Positions 24,580-33,302 of a stretch of 64,000 nucleotides of DNA are shown piece after piece. The notes beneath the pieces were generated by a model that searched no databases, was not told the DNA's origin, and was given only the letters and a program-made list of their open reading frames with translations. Source of the stretch: Bacteroidota bacterium (lineage in GTDB: Bacteria > Bacteroidota > Bacteroidia > Sphingobacteriales > Sphingobacteriaceae); the NCBI GenBank assembly GCA_018266915.1, contig JAFDZM010000068.1, forward strand, positions 83,205 through 147,204, in the 5' to 3' direction. The position numbers and the translations under genes were made by a program. Within the stretch, counting starts at the first letter, position 1; each line of letters starts with the position of its first letter.

Positions 24580-26149
24580 GCATCAGCAAACTTTATGGGA
24601 GTTTATGCAACAACAGAGCGATAAGCTGCTGATGCAAACCATGCAACATATTGGCCTGACTTTCATTTCACTTATCATCGCTGTTATGATAGGGCTGCCT
24701 TTGGGCATATGGATAACACGCAGGCGATATTTTTCAGGAATCGTTTTAGGAACAGCCGGGATTTTGCAAACTATCCCAAGTATTGCACTTTTGGGCTTTA
24801 TGATCCCGTTGCTTGGTATCGGAGTGAAACCTGCCATTGTTGCCTTGTTATTATATGCGCTTTTACCTATTATCCGGAATACCTACACAGGCATTACCGG
24901 AGTTGATGCAGCTGTAAAAGAGGCAGCAATGGCTATGGGGATGAACAAATGGCAAATCTTGTTTAAGGTTGAACTCCCGTTAGCCATGTCGGTAATATTG
25001 GCTGGGATACGTACAGCTACTGTGATCAATGTCGGGGTAGCTACACTGGCTTCTTACATTGCAGCAGGCGGATTAGGTGAGTTCATCTTCGGCGGCATAT
25101 CACTCAATAATACCAATATGATTTTGGCCGGAGCTATCCCCGCAGCCTTGCTGGCTATCCTATTTGATTTTTTGCTGTCGAGACTGCAATATTTAAATCT
25201 GCGCAAACTAAAAACTGCCACCGTCACATTGCCACTGTTACTCATAATACTGGCATCGGTTTACTTTATACCGTCTGTTGCTTATGGCGGTAAGCTAAAG
25301 GCCGGTTTCACACCTGAGTTCATGGGGCGTCAGGATGGTAACCTGGGATTGGAAAGCAAATACGGATTAAAAGTTCATCCCATTGTGATCAGCGATGCGG
25401 TGATGTATAAGGCAGCTTACGAAAAGCAGTTGGATGTGATTAGCGGATACTCTACTGATGGCCGGTTGAAGGCATATGATCTAATCGTTTTGGATGATGA
25501 TAAAAAGATATTCCCACCTTATTATGCAGCACCGATTGTTCGCGAAGATGCTTTAAAACAATTCCCCGATCTGGAGAAAACGCTTAATCTTTTATCAGGC
25601 AAGATAACGGATTCCATTATGTCCGATCTGAACTACCGAACGGATTATTTGCATCAGAGTCCTGAAAAAGTGGCTGAAGATTTCTTAAGGTCACATGATC
25701 TTTTAAAACCTTCCCGAAACGGCAGCAATGGCATAGTACGAATCGGCTCAAAAATTTTTGGCGAGCAGTATATCCTGGCAAGTATGTACACCATGCTGAT
25801 AAGAGGTTATACAGATTATGATGTGTCAACCAAAACAGGGCTTGGGGGTACCAAGATATGTTTTGATGCTTTGAATAATAACCAGATCGACCTGTATCCT
25901 GAATATACCGGGACTGGTTTGCTGGCCATACTACAGCCGTCATCAAAAACAATAGATTCTTTGACTGCTAATAAGAATAAAACTTATGATTATGTGGCCA
26001 GCGAGTTTAAGAAAAAGTACAACATTAAATGGCTTAAGCCGATTGGCTTTAACAACGCCTATGCGCTAATGATGCGCGAAAGACAGGCAAAACAGTTACA
26101 TATTAAAACAATTTCAGACCTGAAAAGGTATTTGGAGAGCAACCAATGA
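24572..26149 (+). CDS. ABC permease fused to a circularly permuted substrate-binding domain
   Basis: A 525-residue protein from ATG at 24572, which overlaps the ATPase gene by 8 nt. Residues ~1-210 are the OpuBB-type permease with the EAA loop (EAAMAMGMNKWQ), plus one more helix near 215-235. The rest is an OpuAC/EgtU-type binding domain, but its halves are swapped. The part that is usually C-terminal (GFTPEFMGRQDG, ISGYSTDGRLKAYDL, FFPPYYAAPIVRE-like) comes first; the usual N-terminal part (IVRIGSKIFGEQYIL, DLYPEYTGTGLLAIL, ISDLKRYLE) is last. Function is uptake of ergothioneine or a betaine-like compound. Confidence 0.9.
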   Translation: MNEHQQTLWEFMQQQSDKLLMQTMQHIGLTFISLIIAVMIGLPLGIWITRRRYFSGIVLGTAGILQTIPSIALLGFMIPLLGIGVKPAIVALLLYALLPIIRNTYTGITGVDAAVKEAAMAMGMNKWQILFKVELPLAMSVILAGIRTATVINVGVATLASYIAAGGLGEFIFGGISLNNTNMILAGAIPAALLAILFDFLLSRLQYLNLRKLKTATVTLPLLLIILASVYFIPSVAYGGKLKAGFTPEFMGRQDGNLGLESKYGLKVHPIVISDAVMYKAAYEKQLDVISGYSTDGRLKAYDLIVLDDDKKIFPPYYAAPIVREDALKQFPDLEKTLNLLSGKITDSIMSDLNYRTDYLHQSPEKVAEDFLRSHDLLKPSRNGSNGIVRIGSKIFGEQYILASMYTMLIRGYTDYDVSTKTGLGGTKICFDALNNNQIDLYPEYTGTGLLAILQPSSKTIDSLTANKNKTYDYVASEFKKKYNIKWLKPIGFNNAYALMMRERQAKQLHIKTISDLKRYLESNQ

Positions 26150-27300
26150 TGAAACTTCCGGACAAATACAGCGCGGTGCGGAAACGTACCGAACAGATTT
26201 GCGCCCCCTTGCAAACAGAAGATTACGTAGTACAACCCATCGCGGATGTGAGTCCGCCTAAATGGCATCTGGGCCATACTTCGTGGTTTTTTGAAACTTT
26301 TATCCTGAAGCCCTATTTTATGGGCTACCAGGAATTTGACGATCAGTATAACTTCGTTTTCAATAGCTATTACGAAACCGTTGGCACAAGGGTAATCCGT
26401 ACAGACCGGGGAAATTTAAGCAGACCGACGGTTGCTGACATCTATAAGTATCGCGAATACGTAGATGAAGCAATGGATAAATTTCTGTGTGGTGAAATAT
26501 CCAATGATGTAACCGAATTGCTGATTCTGGGCCTCAATCACGAGGAACAACATCAGGAGCTTTTATACACAGACATTAAATATATACTTGGACATAATCC
26601 TTTGTTTCCGGCTTATTCTAAAGATTATGTTTCGCCAAAACCTGCTGAGCTCACAAATACAGAGTTCATAAAAATGGAGGAAGGTATTTATAAGGTCGGT
26701 CATCAGGGAGATGGGTTTTGTTTTGATAATGAGCTGGGACGGCATAAGGTTTATTTGAATGCCTATGAGATAAGCCCCGCATTGGTTACTAACCAGGAAT
26801 ACCTGGAGTTTATAAACGACGGTGGTTATCAAAACTTCAGGCACTGGCACGCGGAAGGCTGGGATTGGGTGAATAAAAATCATGTGGTATCACCGCTATA
26901 CTGGCACCAGATAAACGGTACCTGGTATAATTATACTTATAATGGGTTACAACTGCTGAACCAGAAGGATACCCTGACGCATGTCAGCTATTTTGAAGCA
27001 TATGCATACGCTTCATGGAAAAGATTACGCCTTCCTACCGAATTTGAATGGGAAGCGGCAGCTAGTAAGTTTGATTGGGGTTATCGTTGGGAGTGGACAG
27101 AAAGCGCCTACCTGCCTTACCCTGGTTTTATAAAAGCGCCGGGTGCGATTGGTGAGTATAATGGGAAATTTATGGTGAACCAGCAAGTGTTGCGCGGAGC
27201 GTCGGAAGTGACGTCTCCCGGTCATGAGCGCGTCACATATCGTAACTTCTTTCAGACAAACTTACAATGGCAATTTACTGGCATACGTCTTGCTAAATAA
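26146..27300 (+). CDS. egtB: Ergothioneine biosynthesis protein EgtB
   Basis: A 384-residue protein. The N-terminal DinB-like domain has iron-binding His residues in WHLGHTSWFFE and GLNHEEQHQELL. The C-terminal FGE-sulfatase-like domain holds VTNQEYLEFINDGGY, RLPTEFEWEAAA and RWEWTESAYLPYP-like motifs. EgtB oxidatively joins hercynine to a thiol (Cys or gamma-Glu-Cys) to give a sulfoxide. Stop and start overlap the previous gene by 4 nt (ATGA), so it is translationally coupled to the transporter. Confidence 0.92.
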   Translation: MMKLPDKYSAVRKRTEQICAPLQTEDYVVQPIADVSPPKWHLGHTSWFFETFILKPYFMGYQEFDDQYNFVFNSYYETVGTRVIRTDRGNLSRPTVADIYKYREYVDEAMDKFLCGEISNDVTELLILGLNHEEQHQELLYTDIKYILGHNPLFPAYSKDYVSPKPAELTNTEFIKMEEGIYKVGHQGDGFCFDNELGRHKVYLNAYEISPALVTNQEYLEFINDGGYQNFRHWHAEGWDWVNKNHVVSPLYWHQINGTWYNYTYNGLQLLNQKDTLTHVSYFEAYAYASWKRLRLPTEFEWEAAASKFDWGYRWEWTESAYLPYPGFIKAPGAIGEYNGKFMVNQQVLRGASEVTSPGHERVTYRNFFQTNLQWQFTGIRLAK

Positions 27301-27324
27301 AATAACATAAAAACCTCTGACAAC

Positions 27325-28314
27325 ATGGCTATCTACATGCTGCAATCACTTCTAAATACCCCTGTCAACCTGAAAACCGACCAGTTTTTTGATGACGTCA
27401 TTAATGGCTTAAGGTCGAACCCTAAGCGCCTGAGCTCAAAATATTTTTATGATGCTGTTGGCGACAAGCTTTTCCAGGACCTGATGAATTGCGAGGAATA
27501 CTATCCAACCAATTGTGAGCTGGAAATATTTTCGACCAAAACTGCTGAGATATGTAAAGCCATTATAGCCGATGGCAGTCCTTTTGACCTGATTGAACTT
27601 GGCGCAGGCGATGCTATGAAATCGTCTTATCTGCTTAAATATCTATTGGAACAGAATGCCGATTTTACTTATATGCCTATCGATATTTCTGATAATGTGA
27701 TCTCCTACCTGAATGTTACTTTACCTGTTACTTTGCCTGGCATAAATATCCACGGGCTCAATGGCGAGTACTTCGATATGCTGAAACAAGCAGCCGAAGC
27801 ATCGGATAGAAGGAAGGTGATTTTGTTTTTAGGTTCCAACATTGGGAACATGCCGGTGCCAGATGCCATCGGTTTCTGTAAAGAATTACGCAGTCACCTG
27901 AATGATGGTGATATGGCATTGATAGGTTTTGATTTGAAAAAGAATCCGGCCACAGTGTTAGCAGCTTATAATGATAAAGGTGGTATCACTAAACGTTTCA
28001 ACCTGAATTTACTGGAAAGAATTAATCGCGAATTAGGTGGAGATTTCGACCTGTCTAAGTTTGAACATTACCCAACTTACGACCCGGAAACGGGCGCCTG
28101 CAAAAGTTACCTCGTAAGCCAGGAAGACCAGATCGTCACCATTGGCCGCAGGCATATTCATTTCCAGAAGGATGAATATATATTTATGGAAATCTCACAA
28201 AAGTTTACCGTATTGCAAACCGCACAGATGGCCGAAAAAGCAGGATTTAAACCTGTCGATTTATTTTTCGACAGTAAAAATTGGTTCCTGGATGCGATTT
28301 GGATGGCAGAGTAA
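27325..28314 (+). CDS. egtD: Histidine N-alpha-methyltransferase EgtD
   Basis: A 329-residue SAM-dependent methyltransferase that trimethylates histidine to hercynine, the first step to ergothioneine. Seen are the family motifs SSKYFYDAVGDKLFQDLMNCEEYYPT, the SAM site DLIELGAGDAMKSSYLL, and LGSNIGNMP. The gene follows egtB by 24 bp. EgtA/EgtC/EgtE partners are not in the window, so the C-S lyase must be elsewhere or supplied by another PLP enzyme. Confidence 0.93.
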   Translation: MAIYMLQSLLNTPVNLKTDQFFDDVINGLRSNPKRLSSKYFYDAVGDKLFQDLMNCEEYYPTNCELEIFSTKTAEICKAIIADGSPFDLIELGAGDAMKSSYLLKYLLEQNADFTYMPIDISDNVISYLNVTLPVTLPGINIHGLNGEYFDMLKQAAEASDRRKVILFLGSNIGNMPVPDAIGFCKELRSHLNDGDMALIGFDLKKNPATVLAAYNDKGGITKRFNLNLLERINRELGGDFDLSKFEHYPTYDPETGACKSYLVSQEDQIVTIGRRHIHFQKDEYIFMEISQKFTVLQTAQMAEKAGFKPVDLFFDSKNWFLDAIWMAE

Positions 28315-28348
28315 CAAACGATATTTCTGTAAACGCCATGACATCCAT

Positions 28349-28534
28349 CTACGCTTGATCAGCCGTAGTCTTAACCAATCCTATTCCCGAAAAGAAAAAC
28401 AATAACGATATAATTCCTACCACAGCAAGGGTTGTGAAATGGGCCGTATGATCGATGATATTGGCGCCGGTATAGATCAATCCGATGATTCCCAATACAG
28501 TAAGTATGGCTCCGAAGGTGCGTTTCAAGTTCAT
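28349..28534 (-). CDS. Small two-helix membrane protein
   Basis: A 61-residue protein made of two hydrophobic helices (FGAILTVLGIIGLIYTGANII and LAVVGIISLLFFFSGIGLV) and a short polar tail. It resembles the short hypothetical membrane proteins common in Bacteroidota. It is convergent with egtD. Function unknown. Confidence 0.72.
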   Translation of the reverse strand: MNLKRTFGAILTVLGIIGLIYTGANIIDHTAHFTTLAVVGIISLLFFFSGIGLVKTTADQA

Positions 28535-28626
28535 GATTCGATAGATGCTGGTTTATTGTGAATTTTAAAAACAAATAGCGCACCAAAGAATAAAAACCTA
28601 TCTTTAGTTACACAAAAACCTTAGTT

Positions 28627-29565
28627 ATGGCTGCGCAGATAACATTTTACATCATTATTTTTTTCGGGATCATTGTTTTTTTCTCATCATTTGTGACCGT
28701 AAAACAAGGCACTATTGCCGTTATTACCGTCTTTGGCAAGTACCGCCGTATACTCAAACCGGGGCTTAATCTGAAGCTGCCTTTGATAGAACAGATCTAT
28801 TCCCGCATATCAATTCAAAACCGTTCAGTCGAGTTGGAGTTCCAGGCGGTGACCGTAGATCAGGCTAATGTTTATTTTAAGGCGATGCTGCTTTATTCGG
28901 TGCTCGACCAAGGTGAAGAGACCATCAAAAATGTGGCATTTAAATTTGTGGATGAACGTAACCTGATGCAGGCCCTGATACGTACTATCGAGGGATCGAT
29001 AAGGGCATATGTGGCTACCAAAAGGCAGGCTGACGTGCTGGTATTGCGAAAAGATATTGTAGAGCATGTAAAGGAACAACTGGATACTGTACTGGAAACA
29101 TGGGGCTATCATTTGCAGGACCTTCAATTGAACGACATCACATTTGATGATGCTGTAATGAAATCCATGAGCCAGGTAGTGGCATCCAATAACCTGAAGG
29201 CAGCTGCCGAAAATGAAGGTCAGGCCTTATTGATCACCAAAACAAAAGCTGCTGAAGCGGAGGGTAATGCAATAAAGATTGCTGCGGAGGCTGAAAGGCA
29301 AGCTGCACAATTGAGAGGTCAGGGTATAGCCTTGTTCCGCGAGGAAGTGGCAAAGGGTATGACAGCAGCTGCAAAAGAGATGGAAGCTGCTCATATGGAT
29401 ACATCGGTGATCCTATTTACTATGTGGACGGAATCGATCAAACATTTTGCAGAGCATTCACAAGGAAATGTGATCTTTTTGGATGGTTCAGCAGAAGGGA
29501 TGGAGCGTACAATGAAAGAAGTGATGGCTTTAAACCTTTTGCAGCCTGAGAAAGTCAAAAAGTAA
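28627..29565 (+). CDS. SPFH/band 7 (slipin-type) membrane protein
   Basis: A 312-residue protein with an N-terminal anchor (FYIIIFFGIIVFFSSFVTV), then the band-7 domain (VKQGTIAVITVFGKYRRILKPGLNLKLP; RSVELEFQAVTVDQANVYFKA) and a C-terminal Ala/Glu-rich coiled coil (NNLKAAAENEGQALLITKTKAAEAEGNA). SPFH proteins form membrane scaffolds or hold proteases. It is followed 15 bp later by a DUF922 gene, so the two are probably co-transcribed. Confidence 0.92.
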   Translation: MAAQITFYIIIFFGIIVFFSSFVTVKQGTIAVITVFGKYRRILKPGLNLKLPLIEQIYSRISIQNRSVELEFQAVTVDQANVYFKAMLLYSVLDQGEETIKNVAFKFVDERNLMQALIRTIEGSIRAYVATKRQADVLVLRKDIVEHVKEQLDTVLETWGYHLQDLQLNDITFDDAVMKSMSQVVASNNLKAAAENEGQALLITKTKAAEAEGNAIKIAAEAERQAAQLRGQGIALFREEVAKGMTAAAKEMEAAHMDTSVILFTMWTESIKHFAEHSQGNVIFLDGSAEGMERTMKEVMALNLLQPEKVKK

Positions 29566-29580
29566 AAATTTACTTAATTA

Positions 29581-30129
29581 ATGAGGTTGATATTCAGGAG
29601 GGTGATATGCGTAGCTTTGCTTTGCGCATGCAAACTGGTAGTACATGCACAGGGATATCGTTTGTTAACGGTTAACGACTTCGGAGGGATGCCGCGCCGT
29701 AATTCGGGTGTGATAGCTTATACCAATTGCAGTATAGATTTTAATTACGAAGCTTACAAAAGGAACGGTTATTACCAGCTCTACTTTAATATCAACCTGA
29801 AAGTAAACCGCGACCGCTCCTGGATGGATAAGGGAAACATTACCTCATCCGAAATGCTCTCTGAAGTTTTAAAACACGAACAAGGACATTATATCATTGC
29901 CTACCTGGAGCAGCAGGAATTATTGCGCGAAGTAGGCAAGACAGTATTCGGTTCAAATTACCAATACCAGGCCCAACAAATATTCGACCGCATTGATGCC
30001 AAATACAAGCAGCTCAACCAGGATTACGACGAAGACACCCAGCACATGACCAACCGCGTTCAGCAAAACAGCTGGGATAAATATTTTCAGCGCAAGCTGG
30101 AGTATATGCCGCAGGGTGATGAAGGGTAA
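29581..30129 (+). CDS. DUF922-type secreted protein with HExxH motif
   Basis: A 182-residue protein with an N-terminal signal peptide (ICVALLCACKLVVHAQG) and HEQGHYIIAYL, an HExxH zinc-protease-type motif. The C-terminal stretch (FDRIDAKYKQLNQDYDEDT) ends in a helical segment. It probably works in the periplasm or at the cell surface. Only the motif supports protease function. Confidence 0.82.
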   Translation: MRLIFRRVICVALLCACKLVVHAQGYRLLTVNDFGGMPRRNSGVIAYTNCSIDFNYEAYKRNGYYQLYFNINLKVNRDRSWMDKGNITSSEMLSEVLKHEQGHYIIAYLEQQELLREVGKTVFGSNYQYQAQQIFDRIDAKYKQLNQDYDEDTQHMTNRVQQNSWDKYFQRKLEYMPQGDEG

Positions 30130-30140
30130 ATATCGTGCAT

Positions 30141-30279
30141 GCGCCACCGGCGCAAAATGTTGGTAGACACAAAATAGCAAACCATTTAGCATGACATAGG
30201 TATGCGACCTATTCCGTACCTACGGCACGGGTTATGGGTTCTTTTCGTGGCTACCAACATTTGACCCCGCTAGGGTCGG
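30141..30279. repeat. Dispersed palindromic intergenic repeat
   Basis: The spacer holds long-range inverted arms AAATGTTGGTAG (30155) and CTACCAACATTT (30251), plus the hairpin GCGCC-ACC-GGCGC (30141-30153). The same 12-mer AAATGTTGGTAG occurs at 63959. It is probably a REP-type element or small non-autonomous element common to this genome. It follows the DUF922 gene and may end its transcript. Confidence 0.5.
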
Positions 30280-30289
30280 AAGAGAGGGC

Positions 30290-30910
30290 TTATTTCTTGT
30301 AATCTGAGATATTCAACTGGTGCTTACAGAAACTGTATTCATGAATTTGGTTGGAGCAAATAATGGTAAGCCGATCGGCAGCAAATTGCTGGACCAAATT
30401 AAGATACCAATCCACGCCTTGCGTATCGAGGTTTGAGGTTGGTTCATCCAGCATCAGTATAGGCGTATCCGAGCAAAATGCCAGAGCCAGTTTAAGGCGC
30501 TGTTTCATGCCTGATGAGAAGTATTTGATAATTTTATTCCGCCCGCCTTGCAGGTTGAGCAGATCGATAACAGCATCCTTATTCATCCCGGAGCGATAGG
30601 CTTTGAATTTAAAATGGAAGTCGGTCATTTCATCCATTGTAAATTCTTCGATCAGTTCCAGATAAGGCGCAGCAAGACTCACCTGCTTAAAAACCGTATC
30701 TACTTCAAGCGGATTATCATTCAAAAAGTATTTGATGTCGCCGGTTGATGGGACCAAACTACCATTTAAAACCTGTAACAAAGTAGATTTACCCGAGCCA
30801 TTTGGTCCCAGTATAGCATAAGTTTCACCCGAAGTAAAAGTGTAGTCGATGTTCCTGAATATCCAGTCGCGGTTAAAACGGCGGCCTATGTTCTGGAGGG
30901 TGATTTTCAT
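30290..30910 (-). CDS. ABC transporter ATP-binding protein
   Basis: A 206-residue ATPase: Walker A LGPNGSGKSTLL, signature FSSGMKQRLKL (degenerate), Walker B ILMLDEPTSNLD, H-loop CSNQIHEYSFC with Gln-Ile-His in place of the canonical H. The permease partner is not adjacent. It follows lpxA by 97 bp and could belong to the same transcript. Substrate unknown. Confidence 0.88.
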   Translation of the reverse strand: MKITLQNIGRRFNRDWIFRNIDYTFTSGETYAILGPNGSGKSTLLQVLNGSLVPSTGDIKYFLNDNPLEVDTVFKQVSLAAPYLELIEEFTMDEMTDFHFKFKAYRSGMNKDAVIDLLNLQGGRNKIIKYFSSGMKQRLKLALAFCSDTPILMLDEPTSNLDTQGVDWYLNLVQQFAADRLTIICSNQIHEYSFCKHQLNISDYKK

Positions 30911-30915
30911 GAGTG

Positions 30916-30994
30916 GTTCATGGTTGATGGTTCATAGTTCATAGCTATTTCCGGAATAAGATCAACTTCTTGCTATGAACCATGATCCATGAAC
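30916..30994. repeat. Imperfect inverted repeat between lpxA and the ABC gene
   Basis: The left arm starts GTTCATGG and ends GGTTCATAG (30916-30937); the right arm (30972-30994) is its imperfect reverse complement, starting GCTATGAACC and ending CATGAAC. It gives a 22-bp stem with a few mismatches. A related TTCAT/ATGAA hairpin lies at 33218. Confidence 0.55.
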
Positions 30995-31007
30995 TATAAG
31001 CTAATAA

Positions 31008-31790
31008 TTAAATACCGAATCCCTTCATAATACCCCTTTGCGAGTTGGATACGAAATTAATGATCTCGTCGCGCTCAACAGTTGGTGCAAAATCAGCTTC
31101 GATGATATCCAGCGCTTTGGTCACGTTGTATTTTTTCAGGAAGATGATACGGTAAATTTCCTGTATCTCGTTAATGGTAGCAGCTGAGTAACCCCTTCTG
31201 CGCAAACCTACCGAGTTGATACCTATATATGATAATGGCTCACGTCCCGCTTTGGTAAACGGAGGCACATCCTTACGTACCAATGAGCCACCCGAGATCA
31301 TACTATGTGTCCCAATCTCAACAAACTGGTGAACTGCAGATGTTCCGCCAATAAATGCATAATCATATACATTAATATGCCCGGCTAGCTGCACGGAATT
31401 GGCAATGATCACATTATCACCAATCACACAATCATGGGCAACGTGTACATAAGCCATCAGTAAGCAATTGCTGCCGATAGTAGTCGTGTTTTTATCCAAT
31501 GCAGTACCACGGTTCAGCGTTACGCATTCGCGGATGGTGGTATTATCACCAACGGTAACGGTGCTGGGTTCACCTTTATATTTTAGATCCTGGGGTGGGG
31601 CCGATACAACTGCTCCCGGAAATATGCGGCAGTTTTTACCGATACGCGCACCGTCCATAATAACGGCGTTTGAGCCTACCCAGGTACCTTCGCCAATCTC
31701 CACGTCCTTGTGTATGGTTACAAAAGGTTCAATTACCACATTGTCGGCAATTTTGGCCTGCGGGTGTATATATGCTAAGGGTTGTATCAT
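31008..31790 (-). CDS. lpxA: UDP-N-acetylglucosamine O-acyltransferase LpxA
   Basis: A 260-residue left-handed beta-helix enzyme. Hexapeptide repeats (for example VVIEPFVTIHKDVEIGEGTW, IGDNVIIANSVQLAGHINV) are followed by a C-terminal helical domain. The catalytic His lies in YVHVAHDCVIGD. It transfers 3-hydroxyacyl groups to UDP-GlcNAc in lipid A synthesis. It overlaps the lpxC-fabZ stop by 4 nt, showing an operon. Confidence 0.95.
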   Translation of the reverse strand: MIQPLAYIHPQAKIADNVVIEPFVTIHKDVEIGEGTWVGSNAVIMDGARIGKNCRIFPGAVVSAPPQDLKYKGEPSTVTVGDNTTIRECVTLNRGTALDKNTTTIGSNCLLMAYVHVAHDCVIGDNVIIANSVQLAGHINVYDYAFIGGTSAVHQFVEIGTHSMISGGSLVRKDVPPFTKAGREPLSYIGINSVGLRRRGYSAATINEIQEIYRIIFLKKYNVTKALDIIEADFAPTVERDEIINFVSNSQRGIMKGFGI

Positions 31791-33199
31791 GCTTCTTTAT
31801 CTTCAGTTGTCTTTTTAACTATCTGTGCCATCAGCTCGGCCTCAACCACTATCCTCGATCCAACCATGCCAATACCTTTCATTTGTGCAATACCACGACG
31901 AATAGGCGCTATCAGGTTACAATAGAAAATGATGGTATCGCCTGGCGTCACCTTGTCCTTAAACCGTGCGTTCTCTATTTTCAGGAACAACGTAATATAA
32001 TTCTCCGGATCAGGCACTGTATTTAACACCAAAATACCGCCGGTTTGAGCCATCGCCTCTATCTGCAACACACCGGGGAACAAAGGCTGTCCCGGGAAAT
32101 GTCCCGCAAACAGATCTTCATTCATCGTAACGTTTTTCAACCCAACAACGTGGCTTTTACTGATTTCTAAAATTTTATCAACCAGCAGCATAGGCTGACG
32201 ATGCGGTAAAATTTTCATGATATCAACGGTATCATACACCGGTTTAGCGTTCGGGTCGTATAATTTAATGTGCTTGCGGCTTCTTTCCTTTTTAATCAGG
32301 GTTTTGATCTTCTTGGCAAAAGCAACGTTTGCAGCATGACCGGGACGCGCAGCCATGATATGACCCCTTAACGGAACGCCCACCAAGGCCAAATCGCCAA
32401 TCATATCCAGCAGTTTATGACGTGCAGGCTCATTCTGATGGCGTAACTCGATATTATTCAGGATACCCTGTGGAGCTACCTTAATGTCTTTACGGTTGAA
32501 CATTTTTGCTAAACCAGCCAGCTCTTCATCGTCTACGTCTTTATCCACCACCACAATGGCATTGTTCAAATCACCGCCTTTAATCAGATTATGCTTCAGC
32601 AGCATTTCCAGCTCATGCAAAAAGCAGAAGGTACGACAGGAAGCGATCTCTTTATTAAACTCGCCAATGGTTGAAATACTGGCATGCTGGCTACCTAAAA
32701 CCTGCGAGTTATAGTCGACCATACAAGTAAAGCGGTAATCATCCAAAGGCATAGCCACCATTTCCACCTTACGGTCGGGCTCTGAGTAATGAATATTATA
32801 AGGAATATGATAGTACTCGCGGTCTGCGTCCTGTTCTAAAAAACCAACCGCTGTCAGCGCATCCACAAATTGGATTGAACTGCCATCCATGATCGGTGTC
32901 TCAGGGCCGTCCATATCAATCAGCACATTATCTATCTCCATACCCACCAAAGCAGCCAGTACGTGTTCGATAGTACTAACGCTGGCGCCGTTTTGCGAGA
33001 TGGTAGTTCCGCGTGAAGTATCGGTCACGTTATCGCAGTCAGCATCAATAACCGGTGAACCTTGTATATCTACTCTTCTGAATTTGTAGCCATGATTTTC
33101 AGGAGCAGGGTTAAAGGTCATAGTCACCTTTTCGCCTGTGTGCAAACCGGTGCCCGAAACAGATACGGGCGTTTTAATAGTCCTTTGTTTTACGTTCAT
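31787..33199 (-). CDS. lpxC-fabZ: LpxC-FabZ fusion (deacetylase / hydroxyacyl-ACP dehydratase)
   Basis: A 470-residue protein. Residues 1-310 are LpxC (SGTGLHTGEKVTMTF; zinc-site His in STIEHVLAAL and RHKLLDMIGDL); residues 325-465 are FabZ (MKILPHRQPMLLVDKI; GHFPGQPLFPGVLQIEAMAQ with catalytic His/Glu). It deacetylates UDP-acyl-GlcNAc and dehydrates 3-hydroxyacyl-ACP. The fusion is standard in Bacteroidota. Confidence 0.96.
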   Translation of the reverse strand: MNVKQRTIKTPVSVSGTGLHTGEKVTMTFNPAPENHGYKFRRVDIQGSPVIDADCDNVTDTSRGTTISQNGASVSTIEHVLAALVGMEIDNVLIDMDGPETPIMDGSSIQFVDALTAVGFLEQDADREYYHIPYNIHYSEPDRKVEMVAMPLDDYRFTCMVDYNSQVLGSQHASISTIGEFNKEIASCRTFCFLHELEMLLKHNLIKGGDLNNAIVVVDKDVDDEELAGLAKMFNRKDIKVAPQGILNNIELRHQNEPARHKLLDMIGDLALVGVPLRGHIMAARPGHAANVAFAKKIKTLIKKERSRKHIKLYDPNAKPVYDTVDIMKILPHRQPMLLVDKILEISKSHVVGLKNVTMNEDLFAGHFPGQPLFPGVLQIEAMAQTGGILVLNTVPDPENYITLFLKIENARFKDKVTPGDTIIFYCNLIAPIRRGIAQMKGIGMVGSRIVVEAELMAQIVKKTTEDKEA

Positions 33200-33217
33200 C
33201 TTTTAAAACAGTCATTA

Positions 33218-33302
33218 GTTCATTAGTTCAGTTGTTCATTGGTAATAGCTTATTAATCGCAAAAAAGGACTAATAAACTAATGAACCAGTGAACTATTGA
33301 AC
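33218..33302. repeat. Imperfect inverted repeat between lpxD and lpxC
   Basis: The left arm at 33218-33240 is GTTCATTAGTTCAGTTG followed by TTCATT; the right arm at 33280-33302 is its imperfect reverse complement. The right arm covers the lpxD stop codon. It resembles the TTCAT-based hairpin at 30916. It may control mRNA stability within the lpx operon. Confidence 0.5.
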
